This document shows, in pieces, positions 12,126-23,795 of a DNA stretch of 64,000 nt. Location: positions 60,328,212 through 60,392,211 of the forward strand of contig NW_020312828.1 of the NCBI RefSeq assembly GCF_003265705.1, read 5' to 3'. This DNA comes from Callorhinus ursinus. Taxonomy: Eukaryota; Chordata; Mammalia; Carnivora; Otariidae. Below the pieces are notes generated by a model. It was not told the origin of the DNA and did no database searches. It was given only the letters and a program-made list of their open reading frames with translations. Positions within the stretch are counted from its first letter, which is position 1. Every line of letters begins with the position of its first letter. The translations under genes were made by a program, and so were the position numbers.

Positions 12126-12980
12126 TAACCACGGTGAAATTGCAAATTCACATTCCTTAGCTCATGGTCTGATCAAGCTCAACCCCAAAGAATGGATATG
12201 GAGAGAAGTTTCAAGAGTAGCCTAAATCCACAGGCCTCAGTTAGAAGGAAATTGAGCTGAATTGGAAGAAATGAGGTTTGACCCGGAGAAAGTTTTATTT
12301 GAAATTGAAAGGCAATAGTTTTAGATTTTTTTCAGGTAACATTTCTTTAGGATCTTTGTTTATGATACCGGTAAGGGTGGAAGGAGCTGTTAGACACAAG
12401 CTGCTGTTAACAATGATATCTAGTTGTTCTTCAGTAAACTCCAAGCACATACGACAGGGTTGTGCAGCAGTTGCTGAAGGCAACTTCTATCTCTTCTGCG
12501 GGCTGTCCACTAGATGTGAATCAAGTGACTTAGACTCAAGTAATTTGGGAAGAGAATAGGATCATGAAGAACCACAAAGCTATTTCATATTATCAAAGGC
12601 CACATCTGTTTCCCACTAAGAAGGCCAGGCAAGTAACAAAAGGTAAGGTTATTCTCTGGGGTGATGATATCTTGTCTAGCCTCCAGAAAGCTCCCCTCTA
12701 CCCTGATTCTGTGGAGTCTCTTGGATTCTGATTCTTACCCTTTGTCCTATCCAGTCCCTTTTCTCTGGAATTCACCCCCACTATTGGCCATCGCCCTGAG
12801 TATTAGACTCTAATCTTCTGCTAAATTCTTTCTCAGATTTCACTCTTCTTCTATAGCAACTTCCTGGCACCAACTCCCTCCTAATTAATGATCTTTGTTT
12901 TTGAACTTTATTTTGTTACTGACCCTTGCATGACTTTGGCATAGCTGGCTTCCCACTATATTTTTTTGTTTTGGTTTGGT
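12126..12980. other. anonymous DNA
   Basis: Pyrimidine-rich text at 12670-12900 is faintly reminiscent of the L2 3'UTR, but not enough to call. Nothing else recognised. Confidence 0.35.
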
Positions 12981-13194
12981 TTGGGTTTTTTTTTAGATTT
13001 TATTTATTTATTAGAGAGAGAGAAAGAGAGCATGAGTGGGGCAGAGGAACAGAGGAAGAGGAGGGGCAGAGGGAGAGGGAGAAGCAGACTCCCCACTGAG
13101 CAGGGAGCCCGATGTGGGGTTTCATCCCAGGACCCCAGATCATGACCTGAGCCAAAGGCAGATGCTTCACCAGCTGAGCCACCCAGGCACCCCC
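12981..13194 (-). repeat. carnivore SINEC, antisense
   Basis: On the plus strand: T-rich tail, agattttatttatttatta, GA-rich stretch, catgacctgagcc and the reversed head gccacccaggcacccc. The reverse complement is a complete SINEC. No clean target duplication seen. Two overlapping minus-strand frames here are SINE translations. Confidence 0.95.
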
Positions 13195-13404
13195 ACATTG
13201 TTTTAAGACAGCATCTGTGACCTCAGTTCCAGACTCAAGCTGGGTCATCTCTTTAGCTGAAGTTAAAGAAATATGAGAAATGTTTGAAGGAACTGAGCTA
13301 TACTATCTGAAGAAAAGAAGATCCAGGGAGCCCATACCAAATGTCTTTAGGTAATCAAAAGGTTGCTAAATGGCAGAAATTCTAAATTTATTCTGTGGCT
13401 CCAG

Positions 13405-13647
13405 ACAGGAAATTAGAACAAATGGAAGAGTGATTTTTACTCAATATTAAGAATTTTCTAACAACTATTGTGTCTAACAATGGAATAAGCTGCTCTCATA
13501 AGTAATGTTTCCCTATAACTGGAGATATTCAAGCAAAAGTTTAATAACCACTTCTTGGGGAGGTTGTAGAAGACATTCACAAATCAAGTGAGAGCTGGTC
13601 TCAGTACAACTAAGGCCCTGCCAACCTTTACAATATCATAATTTTGA
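13405..13647 (+). repeat. CR1/L3 LINE 3' end
   Basis: ggaataagctgctctcataa, then an 'ataactggagatattcaagc' block, aataaccacttcttggggag and gttgtagaagacattca match the mammalian L3 (CR1-clade) 3' end in order. The typical 'ccaactctaa' terminus is degraded. Confidence 0.65.
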
Positions 13648-14369
13648 GATAGTGAAATTATTTTTTCTCAACCTATGGATAAAAGTACGACTCTCAACAA
13701 AGCCCCCTAATGGGGCATCATTTCTTGAGTCACGTCTTCATTCTCTTTTTCTTTCTGTGAAGTGGGTTCAGAATGCTGTTAGCCCCACACATTTCTAAGA
13801 CGGATGCTATTGTGAAATAGGTAGAAACTCACATTGCTCTCCCAAACACAATGCTTTCAGTCACTTGAAAGTGCACTTTCAAGAAAGAAAGGGAGCAAAG
13901 GAGTCCTACAGGGCTCCCTGCTAGAATCTCAGGAGAAAGCTCTGAATGTCAAAACCTGAATCATAGCTATTGTGGAGGAACACAGTTTGTTGCCTGTTTC
14001 TCATCTCCAATGGAAAATGTTTTGGATTTCAAGTTACAATCATTTAAAATGTCAAAACTTCCTTCACAGCACATAACCTAAGGCTATATTCAGAAACCAA
14101 ATGAAATTCCATGGAAACCACTTACACTGCTCAGTGGATTGTGAAGCCTCTCTTAACCGCTCCTTGCTCAGGAAATTGAGAACGCGAGTAGAGACACTTC
14201 TCTTAGGTCAGTCACTGAACTACTGCTTCCACTCCAACTGAAACATAAAATGGGGGCCCTGCAGCACTCCAACACCTCCGCCTTAAGATGTTTTGAATGA
14301 TTCTTTAAGCTGCAAATTGAGATATTTCATGGCAAAGGTTTTTATCACTGTTAAGTATCTCCTTAAAGA
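13648..14369. other. anonymous DNA
   Basis: No element recognised. Confidence 0.4.
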
Positions 14370-14520
14370 TCGGCCCCACTTAGATTTGATGGAATATTAC
14401 ACAGCCATTAGACATTATGTTCATAAAGAGTTTCTAATAGCATGGAACAATATTGATGTTGCTTTTGTTGAGTAGTAAGAAAGCAACTACATACAGTTTA
14501 CCAGTGAACAAAAGCCACTT
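14370..14520 (+). repeat. old L1 (L1M) fragment
   Basis: gatggaatattacacagcca, then ttagacattatgttcataaag and gcatggaacaatattgatg: the 3' ORF2/3'UTR stretch of old mammalian L1 families. It gives a short frame at 14293-14475 that is a LINE relic, not a gene. Confidence 0.7.
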
Positions 14521-15040
14521 CTAGAGACTGTAGTCTTCTGGCCAGGATGCCATCGAAAGTCCCATCCTTCATTCCCTGTGCTCTGAATGTAAAAAATCAT
14601 TGATAAAATATAAGAAAGGAAAACCAAAAGACATAGCGGATTCAACAATAAGATAACTACATTCATGGACTCCTGATTGGACAGAAGAGCAAAATACTAG
14701 AAAGGACTGAAGTCTCAGGACTGGTAGGCTCTGGGTTCAATCATGGCAGCAACAGGTAGGAATTTGTCTCATTTAGGGTACAGGAGACAGGGTCATAAGC
14801 TGGGCTCACTCAGGGTAACAGGGGGTTGGGGTCATAAGCCAGGCTCACAGCTTGAAGTCAGGGGCTAGAGTGGTTTTTCTTAGCCTCTTCACTCCAGAGG
14901 AAGCACAAAAACAAAGAGAGCTCAGCCCAACCTCTGCAGCAAGTGCCTCTCGATAGATGTGAGTCCAGGAAGGCAAGTGGAACCAGGCACCAACTCAAGT
15001 TACCCTCTGTCCCTGTGATGGATCCACAATATCCCAATAC
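14521..15040. other. anonymous DNA, possibly old LINE
   Basis: No firm match. It sits between an L1M fragment and an MLT1 LTR that is followed by HAL1-like sequence, so it may belong to the same old LINE cluster. Confidence 0.3.
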
Positions 15041-15045
15041 CACCC

Positions 15046-15848
15046 TGTATTAGGCTCCTAGGACTGCCACAAAAAGGTATCACAAACTGCAAACAAGCAA
15101 GCAAACAAAAATAGAAACAGACTCATAAATACAGAGAGCAAACTGGTGGTTGCCAGAGGGAAAGGGGATGGCGGGATGGGCAAATAGGTGTAGGGGATTA
15201 AGAAGTACAGACTTCCAGTCATTAAATAAATAAGTCACAGGGATGAAAATTACAACATAGGGAATACAGTCAGTAAAGTTGTAATAACTTAATATAGTGA
15301 CTACATTTACCATGGTGAACATTGCATAACGTGTAGAATTGTCAAATCACTATGAAGTACACTTACAACTAATGTAACATTGTATGCCAATTATACTCCA
15401 AAAATAATTTTTTTTTAAGTATCACAAATCAGTTGGCTTAAAACAACAGAAATTTATTCTCTCGCAGTTCTGGAGACTAGATATCCCAACTCAAGATGTC
15501 AACAGGGTCATAGTCCCTCTGAAGGCTCTTGGGAAGAATATTCCCTTTCCTTGTCCAGCTTCTGGTGTCTACAGGTGTTCCTTGGCTTATGCCAGCATAA
15601 CTCCAATTTCTACTTCCTTCTTCATATAATTGTCTTCTCCTGTAATTGTATCTCTGTGTCCAAATCTCCCTCTCTTTTCTCTAATAAAAATATCAGCCAC
15701 TGGATTAAGGCCCACCCTTACCCAAGATGATTTCATCTCACCTTGATTACATCTGTAAAAACCCTGTTTCCAAACAAGGTCACATTCATAGGTACTAGGG
15801 TTAGGATTTCAACATACCTTCTCGGGGGACACGGTTCTACCCACAACA
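15046..15848 (-). repeat. MLT1-type LTR (ERVL-MaLR), interrupted by an L1
   Basis: Reverse complement of an MLT1-like solo LTR: tgtattaggctcctaggact at the left edge; ttaaaacaacagaaatttat after the L1; then gtctccaaatac-like and ggttaggatttcaacatacc blocks; ending ...acaaca. A perfect 5-bp target duplication (caccc, 15041-15045 and 15849-15853) fixes both ends. No internal retroviral sequence adjoins it. Confidence 0.9.
15087..15416 (+). repeat. L1 LINE 3' end inserted into the MLT1 LTR
   Basis: gaaacagactcataaataca, gcaaactggtggttgccaga, gggattaagaagtacagact and a terminal ccaattatactccaaaaata: an L1 3'UTR lineage of laurasiatherian mammals. Flanked by aaggtatcacaaa (15074-15086) and aagtatcacaaa (15417-15428), a target duplication within the LTR. 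Confidence 0.9.
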
Positions 15849-15859
15849 CACCCTGAGGC

Positions 15860-17110
15860 AGGAATCCCTCCAGTTGCCTTTACTGAACCTGTCTCTGACT
15901 CGGGGACCCAGAGAGCTGGATGAAGGAAACTGAAAAAACCATTAGAGGAAAACAAACAGAATTAAAGCCCCCTCCACTCAAAATGAGTATAGAAATAAAA
16001 ATTGCAAATGCATGGGGAAACAAGCCAAAAAAATAAACAACTTGAAAACAACTTTCCCCCATATCAAACTTATTTTATAAAAATATCAGATGAAGACTTT
16101 TAAATTAAGTACATTCAAGAGGATAAATGAAGCTGTCACGTCCATTAAAAAGTACAAGGAATTAATAAACAAGCAGAAATCAAACAAGAACAAGAGGCTA
16201 TGAAGAATGATCAACTAAGCCTGAAAAATACATTAGGTTTATTGAAATAAAAATGCCACAACAGGATAAGTTCTGGACTATTCCCAGCTGAGGAGAGAAT
16301 TCATATTCAGATAGTCCTGAGGAAGTTACCCTGAATATGACACAGAAAGACAAAATTACTTTAAAAAATAGGATAGCTAAGAAATATGGACAAGAGAATG
16401 AGAGTCTCTGATCTTTAACAAGTAGGAATCTACAAAGTACAGAATGGAGGAACTGACAAAGTAGCAATATCCAAAATGATATTTGCTGAGCATTTCCAAA
16501 TGAAAGAGAGATGTGAGTTCTCAGAGCAACAATGCTTTCCAATAAATAAAAATAAGCCCATATTGGCAGGACATGGAGGATAAGGAAATAATCTCAAGAA
16601 GGGCCAGAGAGAAGACACAGATTACACACAAATAACCAGGAAGTGGCCCCTGAGAGCATTTCCAAACCATGGCCATAGGTGGCAGAAGACAGTGCAGTGG
16701 TCTCTGCAAAGTGCCAAGGGAAAGGAAGTATCAATCTAGAATTTTATACCCAGTTAATCACTTGTTCTAATGTGAGAGCAAAATAAATATTTTTCCAACC
16801 ATAAAAGAACTAGAGTGTATATCCCCCCACAGACACTCTCTAAAACAACTATTAAAGAATGTGCCTTAACAAAGAGATAGATGAACCCACAGGAAGAACA
16901 TGAAATAAAAGTAAAAAAAGAAACAAACAAAAAATCCAAACAGTGAATAATACACACAAAAATATGTGTTAATATCCGTAAATGAAATTAACTATTGGCT
17001 GTAGCAATAATTACTATTGACCATAAACAATAACAAAACAAAAACAATAATTGGTTTCCATTATAAGGGGGTAATACTACAACTCCAAGCAACTATAGCA
17101 GGAAGGTGGG
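15860..17110 (+). repeat. HAL1-like / old L1 ORF1-region relic
   Basis: The stretch tctagaattttatacccag with ctaatgtgagagcaaaataa (16735-16790) is the hallmark end of ORF1 in HAL1/old L1. The upstream A-rich purine text (for example 'gaacaagaggctatgaagaa') fits the coiled-coil coding part. All frames are broken. Extent is approximate. Confidence 0.6.
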
Positions 17111-17149
17111 ATGTTCGTGAATAGTTATACTCTGTTAGGACACAGAAGA

Positions 17150-17340
17150 GAGCAGAAATACCAAAGAAACTTAGAATCATTAAGTATACATGGAAAAAAG
17201 ACTGAAAAGAAATACAGTAAAATGTTAACAATGGCTGTCTCTGAAAATAATAAAGTCTTCATTCTTTTCTTCTCATTCACTTCTCTCTTAAATTTTCTAA
17301 AACAAATATATTGTCCTTTTATGAAGAGAAAATTTAGCCC
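17150..17340 (+). repeat. old L1 (L1M) 3' end
   Basis: aaatacagtaaaatgttaac, then aatggctgtctctgaaaat, a T-rich run and ttaaattttctaaaacaaat: the 3'UTR of old L1s. May be the 3' end of the same LINE cluster just upstream. Confidence 0.65.
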
Positions 17341-17511
17341 CCTCTATAAAATCACTTCACATGACCTCTTTTGTCTTCCCCTTGTCCTGAAGGGATGCCC
17401 GTTCCCTAAAGGTAGAGACAACAGTATTGGCAATACCAGCTCTGCAGGGTCAAATGGCATCCAGAACTTTCTCAAGATAATCTGACCATTTTGCATTGTT
17501 GTGGTGGACCA

Positions 17512-18079
17512 GGGTCTTCATTGGCTCAGGCTGCCATAACAAAATACCATAGACCAGGTTAAACAAGAGAAATTTATTTTTCACGTCTGGAGCCTGGGAA
17601 GTCCAAAATCAAGGGGCCAGATGATTTGGTTTCTAGTAAGAGCCCTCTTTCTGGTTTACAGACCGCCTCCTCCCATGTCCTCACATAGCCTTTCCTTGGT
17701 GCGTGCACATGGGCAGATGGCTTTCTTCTTAAAGGGCACCAATCCTATCAGACTTAAACCCCATCTTTACGACCTCCTAAAAACTCTATCTCCTCTGAGA
17801 AACAAACTGAGGGTTCTAGAGGGGAGGGGGGGTGGGGGGATGGGTTAGCCTGGTGATGGGTATTAAGGAGGACATGTTCTGCGTGGAGCACTGGGTGTTA
17901 TGTGCAAACAATGAATCATGGAACATTACATCAAAAACTAATGATGTAATGTATGGTGATTAACATAACACAATAATAAAAAAAATTTTAAAAAAAACTC
18001 TATCTCCAAATACAATCACATTGGGGGTTAGGGCCTCAACAAATGAATTATAAAGGGACACAATTTCAGTCCACAGCAA
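17512..18079 (-). repeat. MLT1-type LTR (ERVL-MaLR), interrupted by an L1
   Basis: ggctgccataacaaaatacc, gagaaatttatttttcacg, gtccaaaatcaaggggccag, then after the L1 caatcacattgggggttagg and cacaatttcagtccacagca. This is the reverse complement of an MLT1 LTR; ends approximate. Confidence 0.85.
17794..17992 (+). repeat. carnivore L1 3' end, strongly 5'-truncated
   Basis: Starts at tctgagaaacaaactgaggg in the 3'UTR, has the G-rich tract near 17820-17842, then aatgaatcatggaacattac and an A-rich tail. Perfect 15-bp target duplication aaaaactctatctcc at 17779-17793 and 17993-18007, lying in the MLT1 LTR. Confidence 0.97.
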
Positions 18080-18487
18080 CTGATATTCTAGAGATTTGCC
18101 AAACCCCAACCATCCAATACCCCCCCAAGAACCTACACAGAAAGCCCTCACTTATTCAAAATAACTGCCCCAAATCCACCCTGGATTGAAGGAATGTTGC
18201 AGCCTTCTTTTTCAAATAAATAAAATGCAGTTTTATGACATTCAAGTATATTTCTAACCTAAACTAGCAAATAATGGACTTGTCAGGAGGTTATACTGCC
18301 AGTCCTGATAGGAAAGAACGCAACGGGAGCTTCCCTGGTAAGCGAGTCTGTGCAACACGAAAATAAAGACTATGTACGTCAAGTAGTGATGGTTCTTTAA
18401 TGGACAATAACGCAGAGTATTTCAATGTCATATCAGCAGAGGCCCGAAGAGGGTGAGGGACACAGGGCAATTTATATGGATGTGCCA
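18080..18487. other. anonymous DNA
   Basis: Nothing recognised. Confidence 0.4.
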
Positions 18488-18815
18488 TGGAAAGAACATT
18501 CCAAGCAGAGGGAGCCTTAAGAGGAAAGTCTCTGCTTGGCATATCTGAGACAGAGCCAGGAGCCCTGTGTGGCTAGAATGATGTGCTCAAGGGAGCGGGG
18601 GTGAGAAAGAGGATGGGGCCAGATCCTGTAGGGTTCTCAAGACCTTGAAAGGATTTTGGCTTTTACTCTGAGTGAAGTGGGGAACCATTGAGGAAGGACA
18701 TGATGTGACCTAGAGTACCACTCTGTGCACCTAGTATAGACTCTACCAGGCACAGAGGAAGCAGAGAGACCAGCTGAGGGACTTTGCAATAATCCAGGGT
18801 CAAGTGGTGGTGGCT
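18488..18815 (-). repeat. L2 LINE, antisense
   Basis: Reverse complement of the L2 3' region: aacattccaagcagagggag, atggggccagatcctgtagg, gacatgatgtgacctagag and 'gactttgcaataatccaggg'. Order and spacing match L2. Confidence 0.8.
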
Positions 18816-20820
18816 CCAGCATATGACCAGTGTTCATAGACACATTCCTCCTCCACAGACCACACTCTAGTCAAGAGCAGCCCTGTGTGTGGACCTCTGG
18901 GATTCAGAGTCTGGCTGCCCCTCTTCCAGTCCTGACTGAGGAGAGAGCCAAAGACAGACTTGGGGGGAAAAAAGCCTTGAAGAGGTGCACATTTTGACTT
19001 GAAGAACACCATCTGCTGAATGTCAGGACAAGCATTAGAAGTCGTCCCTGTCTCTCTGAGGTTCCTAAGGGAAACTGCTATATGAAGTGCCCTGCAGAAT
19101 GCCTTTCTCTCCCCGCCTCCTCTCCCTGCATGATAATCAAATGTTTGCCAAGAGGAAGGAGAGAATTATGCAACAAAATACAACATACTCTTTGAAAACT
19201 TTATCCCTCCCTGTTTGCCTCTGAAGGAAGCCATTGCACACATCTGCCTTACGGAGTCTATTCGTAGGCAGTAATCACTTTGGCATTATAAATTAAATTT
19301 AAAAAAAAAAACAACCTGGCTCCATTCCTATCTGGTTTGTGCCTCATAGTTTCTTGGTCAGTAGTAAACACCCTGCTTAGCGGAGGAAGGGAATCTTTTT
19401 CTCCAAACCCTAGCCAGACCTCAATAGTTTAAACCAAAGTTAGATCCTAAAGAAGAGGAAAAAATTGCACCATCACGTGGTATCTTTTTCATATGAAAGT
19501 TCTTCTAAAATGGATCGACCAGCCAAACAGTTTAATATTTCAGGGGGGAAGGAAAAAAAAAGACAAAGAGCCATTCTAGATAAGGGGGGAGGAGACAGTA
19601 CTGACTATAGGTTGTTGGCAGGCTGCCAGGCTGTACACATTTTTACATTTTTAAACAGTACTTACCCAATGTTCTCCTAAATCCCATTAAATGAAAACTT
19701 TCTCTAATTTTAAAATTAAATTTCCTGTATTTCCTGATGGGCTTCCAAGTTCTTCTTTTTCCCTCCTCCTCTCTGAGTCCCATGGTATTTCTACAAGAAG
19801 AGAGGTATTAGCCTCCTGGAGAGACTCCAGTTGGCATAACTGTCCTCAGCCTCACTTTACCCCCCTGGGATTTTCCACTGGGCATAGATTGTTTTCTTAC
19901 TTCCTGTCCTGAAGTAGTCGAAGGACGGCCCTAAAGCCTGTAGCTTACAGCTATGACCCATCCCCTCACCACATGGGGGCATGCTTCATTTACTCTTCCA
20001 GAATCCAAGCATTGTACTCCAAACGCCTTTAATTACTTACCCCAAAACGTAAGTAGATTTTGAGTACTCAAGCTCACCATGCACATATTTATTTATAAAC
20101 TACGTCTTTGCACTACTATACAAATACACTGCAAACTTTCTAAAAATATAACAAAAATAAGAATTCAATAAGTATCTTAATAGTGTATGTTTTAATAAGA
20201 AAACAAAATAATTGAATTATCATTAATAATATTTTACGACAAGCAGAAAGACTGAGTGTCTGGCATGACTTCTGGAAATCTTGGGGATACCAGAACTCAA
20301 GGATGTGTTTTTCAGATCTCTGTATTTGAATACTTAATTTTATGGGCATTCAGAGCTGAAACGGATATCTACCACAGATATACATACCCCAGTGGGAAAA
20401 ATACCCACGTCATTGGCTGTACATACATAGCCATGCTTATTTGTTAAATGTTAATTATGCAAAAGTTTTGGTGGAAATTCAGCTGGTAAGTTTCTGTCTT
20501 CCCTTATGCCACTCATTTTTGTTTGTAAACTAATTGGAAGATGCTATATTTTTATGTTTCACAAATGGGTTAAAATCCCACTGGAATTCTAGACATTCAA
20601 ACAGGTTAGAAAAGTCTGCTTCTGTGTTTTTTTAATACACAGATATTAAAAGTTTTTGTAGACAAAACATGTAATCATTTTGGGGGACAAAAGCACACAA
20701 AGCGCAATCTAGTTTCAAAATTGCATCTTTAAAATTCTTTCTCCATAGCAAGATTTTATTTGGGGAAAAAAGCTATTTCTTATTTATTTTTAAAACCTCA
20801 TATGTATGTGAAGGGACAGA
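18816..20820. other. anonymous DNA, about 2 kb
   Basis: No repeat family or exon recognised; A-run near 19301-19311. Short open frames only. Confidence 0.45.
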
Positions 20821-20834
20821 TTAAATATATTTTC

Positions 20835-21026
20835 TTTTTTTCTTTTTTTTTTTTATTTGACAGAGAGAGACACAGTGAGAGAGGGAACACAAGCAGGGGG
20901 AGTGGGAGAGGGAGAAGCAGGCTCTCCACCGAGCAGGGAGCCCGATGCTGGGCTCCATCCCAGGACCCTGGGATCATGACCTGAGCCGAAGGCAGACACT
21001 CAACGACTGAGCCACCCAGGCACACC
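20835..21026 (-). repeat. carnivore SINEC, antisense
   Basis: T-rich tail, GA-rich stretch, tgggatcatgacctgagcc and the reversed head gccacccaggcacacc. Perfect 13-bp target duplication taaatatattttc at 20822-20834 and 21027-21039. Confidence 0.97.
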
Positions 21027-21249
21027 TAAATATATTTTCAAAAATACCTTTAGGTAGCATTCTAAGGACGACTTGATATCAACTTGAATACTTGTGATTT
21101 TGTAAAAAAAAAAAAAAAATTTTAAATTAGCAACTTATCTTTAAGTTCGATAACTCAAAAAATTTGTAATAAGATCATTGTTGAAACTCTTTGCAGTGCA
21201 AAATATGGCCACTCACCACCTCAATACAAAATGATAAATTTCTAGCGTG

Positions 21250-21708
21250 TGGTATTCGTCAAGGTTTTCCAGAGAAACAGAACCAATAAAGTATATTTAA
21301 AGAGAGATTTATTTTAAGGAATTGGCTCACACAATTGTGGGGGTTGGCAAGTTCAAAATTCATAGAACAGGCCAGCAGTCTGGAAATTCAGATAAGGGTT
21401 CATGTTGCAGTGTGGAGTCAGAATTCTCTAGGCCATGATGTTGGAAACCCATGCAGGTTTCTATGTTGCAGTTGAGGAGAACTCCTTCTTTGGAAAACCT
21501 CAGTCTTTGTTCTAACTTAAAGCCTTCTACTGATCAGATAAGGCCCACCCACATTATGGGGGGGTAATCTGCTTTAATTCAAAGTCTCCTGATTGAAATT
21601 TGAATCACATCTACAAAATTCCCCGCAAGGCAACATCTAGACTGGTGGCTGACCAAACAACGGGGCACCAGAGCCTAGCCAAGTTGACAGAGAAAGTTAA
21701 TCATCACA
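21250..21708 (-). repeat. ERVL-type (MLT2-like) solo LTR
   Basis: aaggttttccagagaaacag, aaggaattggctcacacaat, ataaggcccacccacattat, agccaagttgacagagaaa and ...atcatcaca at the end: reverse complement of an ERVL-class LTR whose sense start is 'tgtgatggttaa'-like. No retroviral genes adjacent. Family name uncertain. Confidence 0.8.
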
Positions 21709-22096
21709 TGTGTACAGGTCTTTTGTTTTAATAAATGCATGTATGTGTACAAAGAGTTTTATAAAATGAAATACTTTGATGCAACCCTTTGCATTAAAGT
21801 ACATTCTGTGGCAATACACCGGAAACAACGAAAGCCAGCATTGTCAAGAAAGTCTGCACCGAGGAATTCCCAGTCTCACTTGGGGCACCGTGACTGCAGT
21901 GGGAACCCATGTACTAAATGTAAGTAATGTTTCTGTTCCTTTTCAATTTTTTTAGATCAAAAAAATGTAAACAAAAATTGAAATATTTTCTGACCACCTG
22001 TCCATCTGGATTCCATCGGTCTACAGCATTAGGAAACTAGGAGGAAGATGGTCTCTGACCAATGACTTCAAACATTAAAGCACTGAAAAATCACCT
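21709..22096. other. anonymous DNA
   Basis: Nothing recognised. Confidence 0.4.
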
Positions 22097-22111
22097 AAAA
22101 AGGTGTTAATA

Positions 22112-22328
22112 GGGGCGCCTGGGGGACTCAGTCCATTAAGCATCTGCTTTCGGCTCAGGTCATGATTCCAGAGTCCTGGGATCGAGTCCCCGCATCGGGC
22201 TCCCTGCTCAGCGGGAAGCCTGCCTCTCCCTCTGCCTGCTGCTCCTCCCCAACCCCGATCATGCTCTTTCTCTCTCTCTCTCTTTCTCTCAAATAAATAA
22301 ATAAAACCTTTTAAAATAAAAAATAAAT
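22112..22328 (+). repeat. carnivore SINEC
   Basis: Head ggggcgcctgggggactcag, ggtcatgattccagagtcct, (CT)n stretch, AAATAAATAAATAAA tail. Perfect 15-bp target duplication aaaaaggtgttaata at 22097-22111 and 22329-22343, which indicates a fairly recent insertion. Confidence 0.98.
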
Positions 22329-22343
22329 AAAAAGGTGTTAATA

Positions 22344-22739
22344 ATGTATATTTCTAGATAAAAGCCACTGAAACCAGGACTCTGTGGAACCAGGGTCCAG
22401 CCCAGGGATTGGTGTTCTCACCCTTGGCCCGGAGATTCTGACACAGGTGTTTGTTGCAGGCATCACCCCAGCCCACCCTGTCATAGCCCAAGCACTGGCT
22501 GAGCGTCCACTAAGGAGCCGGCACTGTGCCAAAAACAAGAATGCATTCTTTCCTCCCCAAAGGCACAGATCGGGACTGGTCTCAAAGAATTAAATTTTCT
22601 AGATTCTTGTCTTTTTAAAAGTACAAGCCACTATTATGAAAAAACAGTAAATAATCTTTGGTCTGTAAGTTTGTAAGGAAGCAATTGTTTAGTAAAAATG
22701 TTGTTCACTTGCACACCCTTAGATGGCAGGTGGGAGAAA
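22344..22739. other. anonymous DNA
   Basis: Around 22485-22530 'agcactggctgagcgtccac' weakly resembles an antisense L2/MIR terminus. Nothing firm. Confidence 0.35.
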
Positions 22740-22920
22740 GTGCCCTGACCAAGGGCAGAACACCTGACTTCCAGCCGTAGCTCTGCCTCTAACTAACAAT
22801 ATGACCTGAAGCAAGTTATTAAATCTTTTTATATCTCTGTTTCTCTAAATATAAAGTGAGGGGGTTGGACTAGATGATTTGTATAGTCTCTTCCAGATCA
22901 AACATTGTATGATTCTGCCT
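22740..22920 (+). repeat. MIR-family SINE with a CR1/L3-like 3' end
   Basis: tagctctgcctctaactaac, gacctgaagcaagttattaa and the core run into ggggttggactagatgattt and 'tcttccagatcaaac', an end typical of L3-mobilised MIR-related SINEs (MIR3-like) rather than MIR itself. Confidence 0.65.
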
Positions 22921-23569
22921 GCACCTGGGAAATCAGCATAGGTCTTTCTTCTTAACAAAAGCAGGATGCATTTCCAAATAATCAAAAAAAATGGGTATCT
23001 TCAGTTGAAATTTGTAGTCGTCCTTCATTCACTCCATTACATTTCATCTGGTTGATATAAAATGAACCAGGCTAGTGATGTAGGTCTGGCCTATTTCAAT
23101 AGGGCCCCTGTTCTCCAGAGATCAACCATGTGTCAACCAAGTAGAAGAAGAATAAAGTGGAAAAGTAAAACAACCCAGGACCAATCTAATTCGTGAGCCT
23201 AAGGCAGATGCGGTTTGTTCTCAGTCTGCCCTATGCCAAAACAAATGATCTTTATCAAATTCACATAGGAAGAATAATCACCCAAACTGTCAACATCTTA
23301 GAAATAAAGCAAGCCACCTCATACATTTATTTTTAAATAAAAAAATATTTTTTCACTAATGGGTTCATTTGTACCATTAATGCACAGGCATTTGAACCTT
23401 TCTGCTATTGCTTGCATGATAAAATAAAACTCTCCATATAGATAAGAGTTCATCAGCCAGTCTTTTCATTCACAAGCCACAGCCCGGAGTAAAATTATAA
23501 AGTAAGCAATTTGTCTCCAACGCCTCTCTGTTTTTTATGCACTCCAACAGTAATTATTATTACTATTAT
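22921..23569. other. anonymous DNA
   Basis: Nothing recognised. Confidence 0.4.
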
Positions 23570-23795
23570 TAAATAAATATAGCATGTGTGATAGTCCTTT
23601 AGGTTATACAAGACACTTTCACATACATCATTTGATTTGGTCCCCACAACCACCCTGTGAGCTAAGCAAAGGAGATATTATCTCCATGTTACAGAAAGGA
23701 AAACTAAGTTGCAGAGAAGTGAAGTAACGTATCCAAAGTTGCTTAGCAAAAAACAGCAACCTGTGACTTATACCCAAGTTTCCTGACTCCCAAGA
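23570..23795 (-). repeat. MIR SINE, antisense
   Basis: cacatacatcatttgatttg, ccacaaccaccctgtgagct, atctccatgttacagaaagg and tgcagagaagtgaagtaac: reversed MIR over almost its full length. Confidence 0.85.

Noticed and set aside
14521..17110. Single full-length LINE across the whole stretch
   Set aside because: The pieces are recognisable only in parts and the order could reflect two or more elements, so they were annotated separately.
20835..21026. 75-codon minus-strand frame with Ser/Leu-rich stretch
   Set aside because: Pure translation of an antisense SINEC; similar frames at 13000-13248, 27268-27579 and 54664-54855 were dropped for the same reason.
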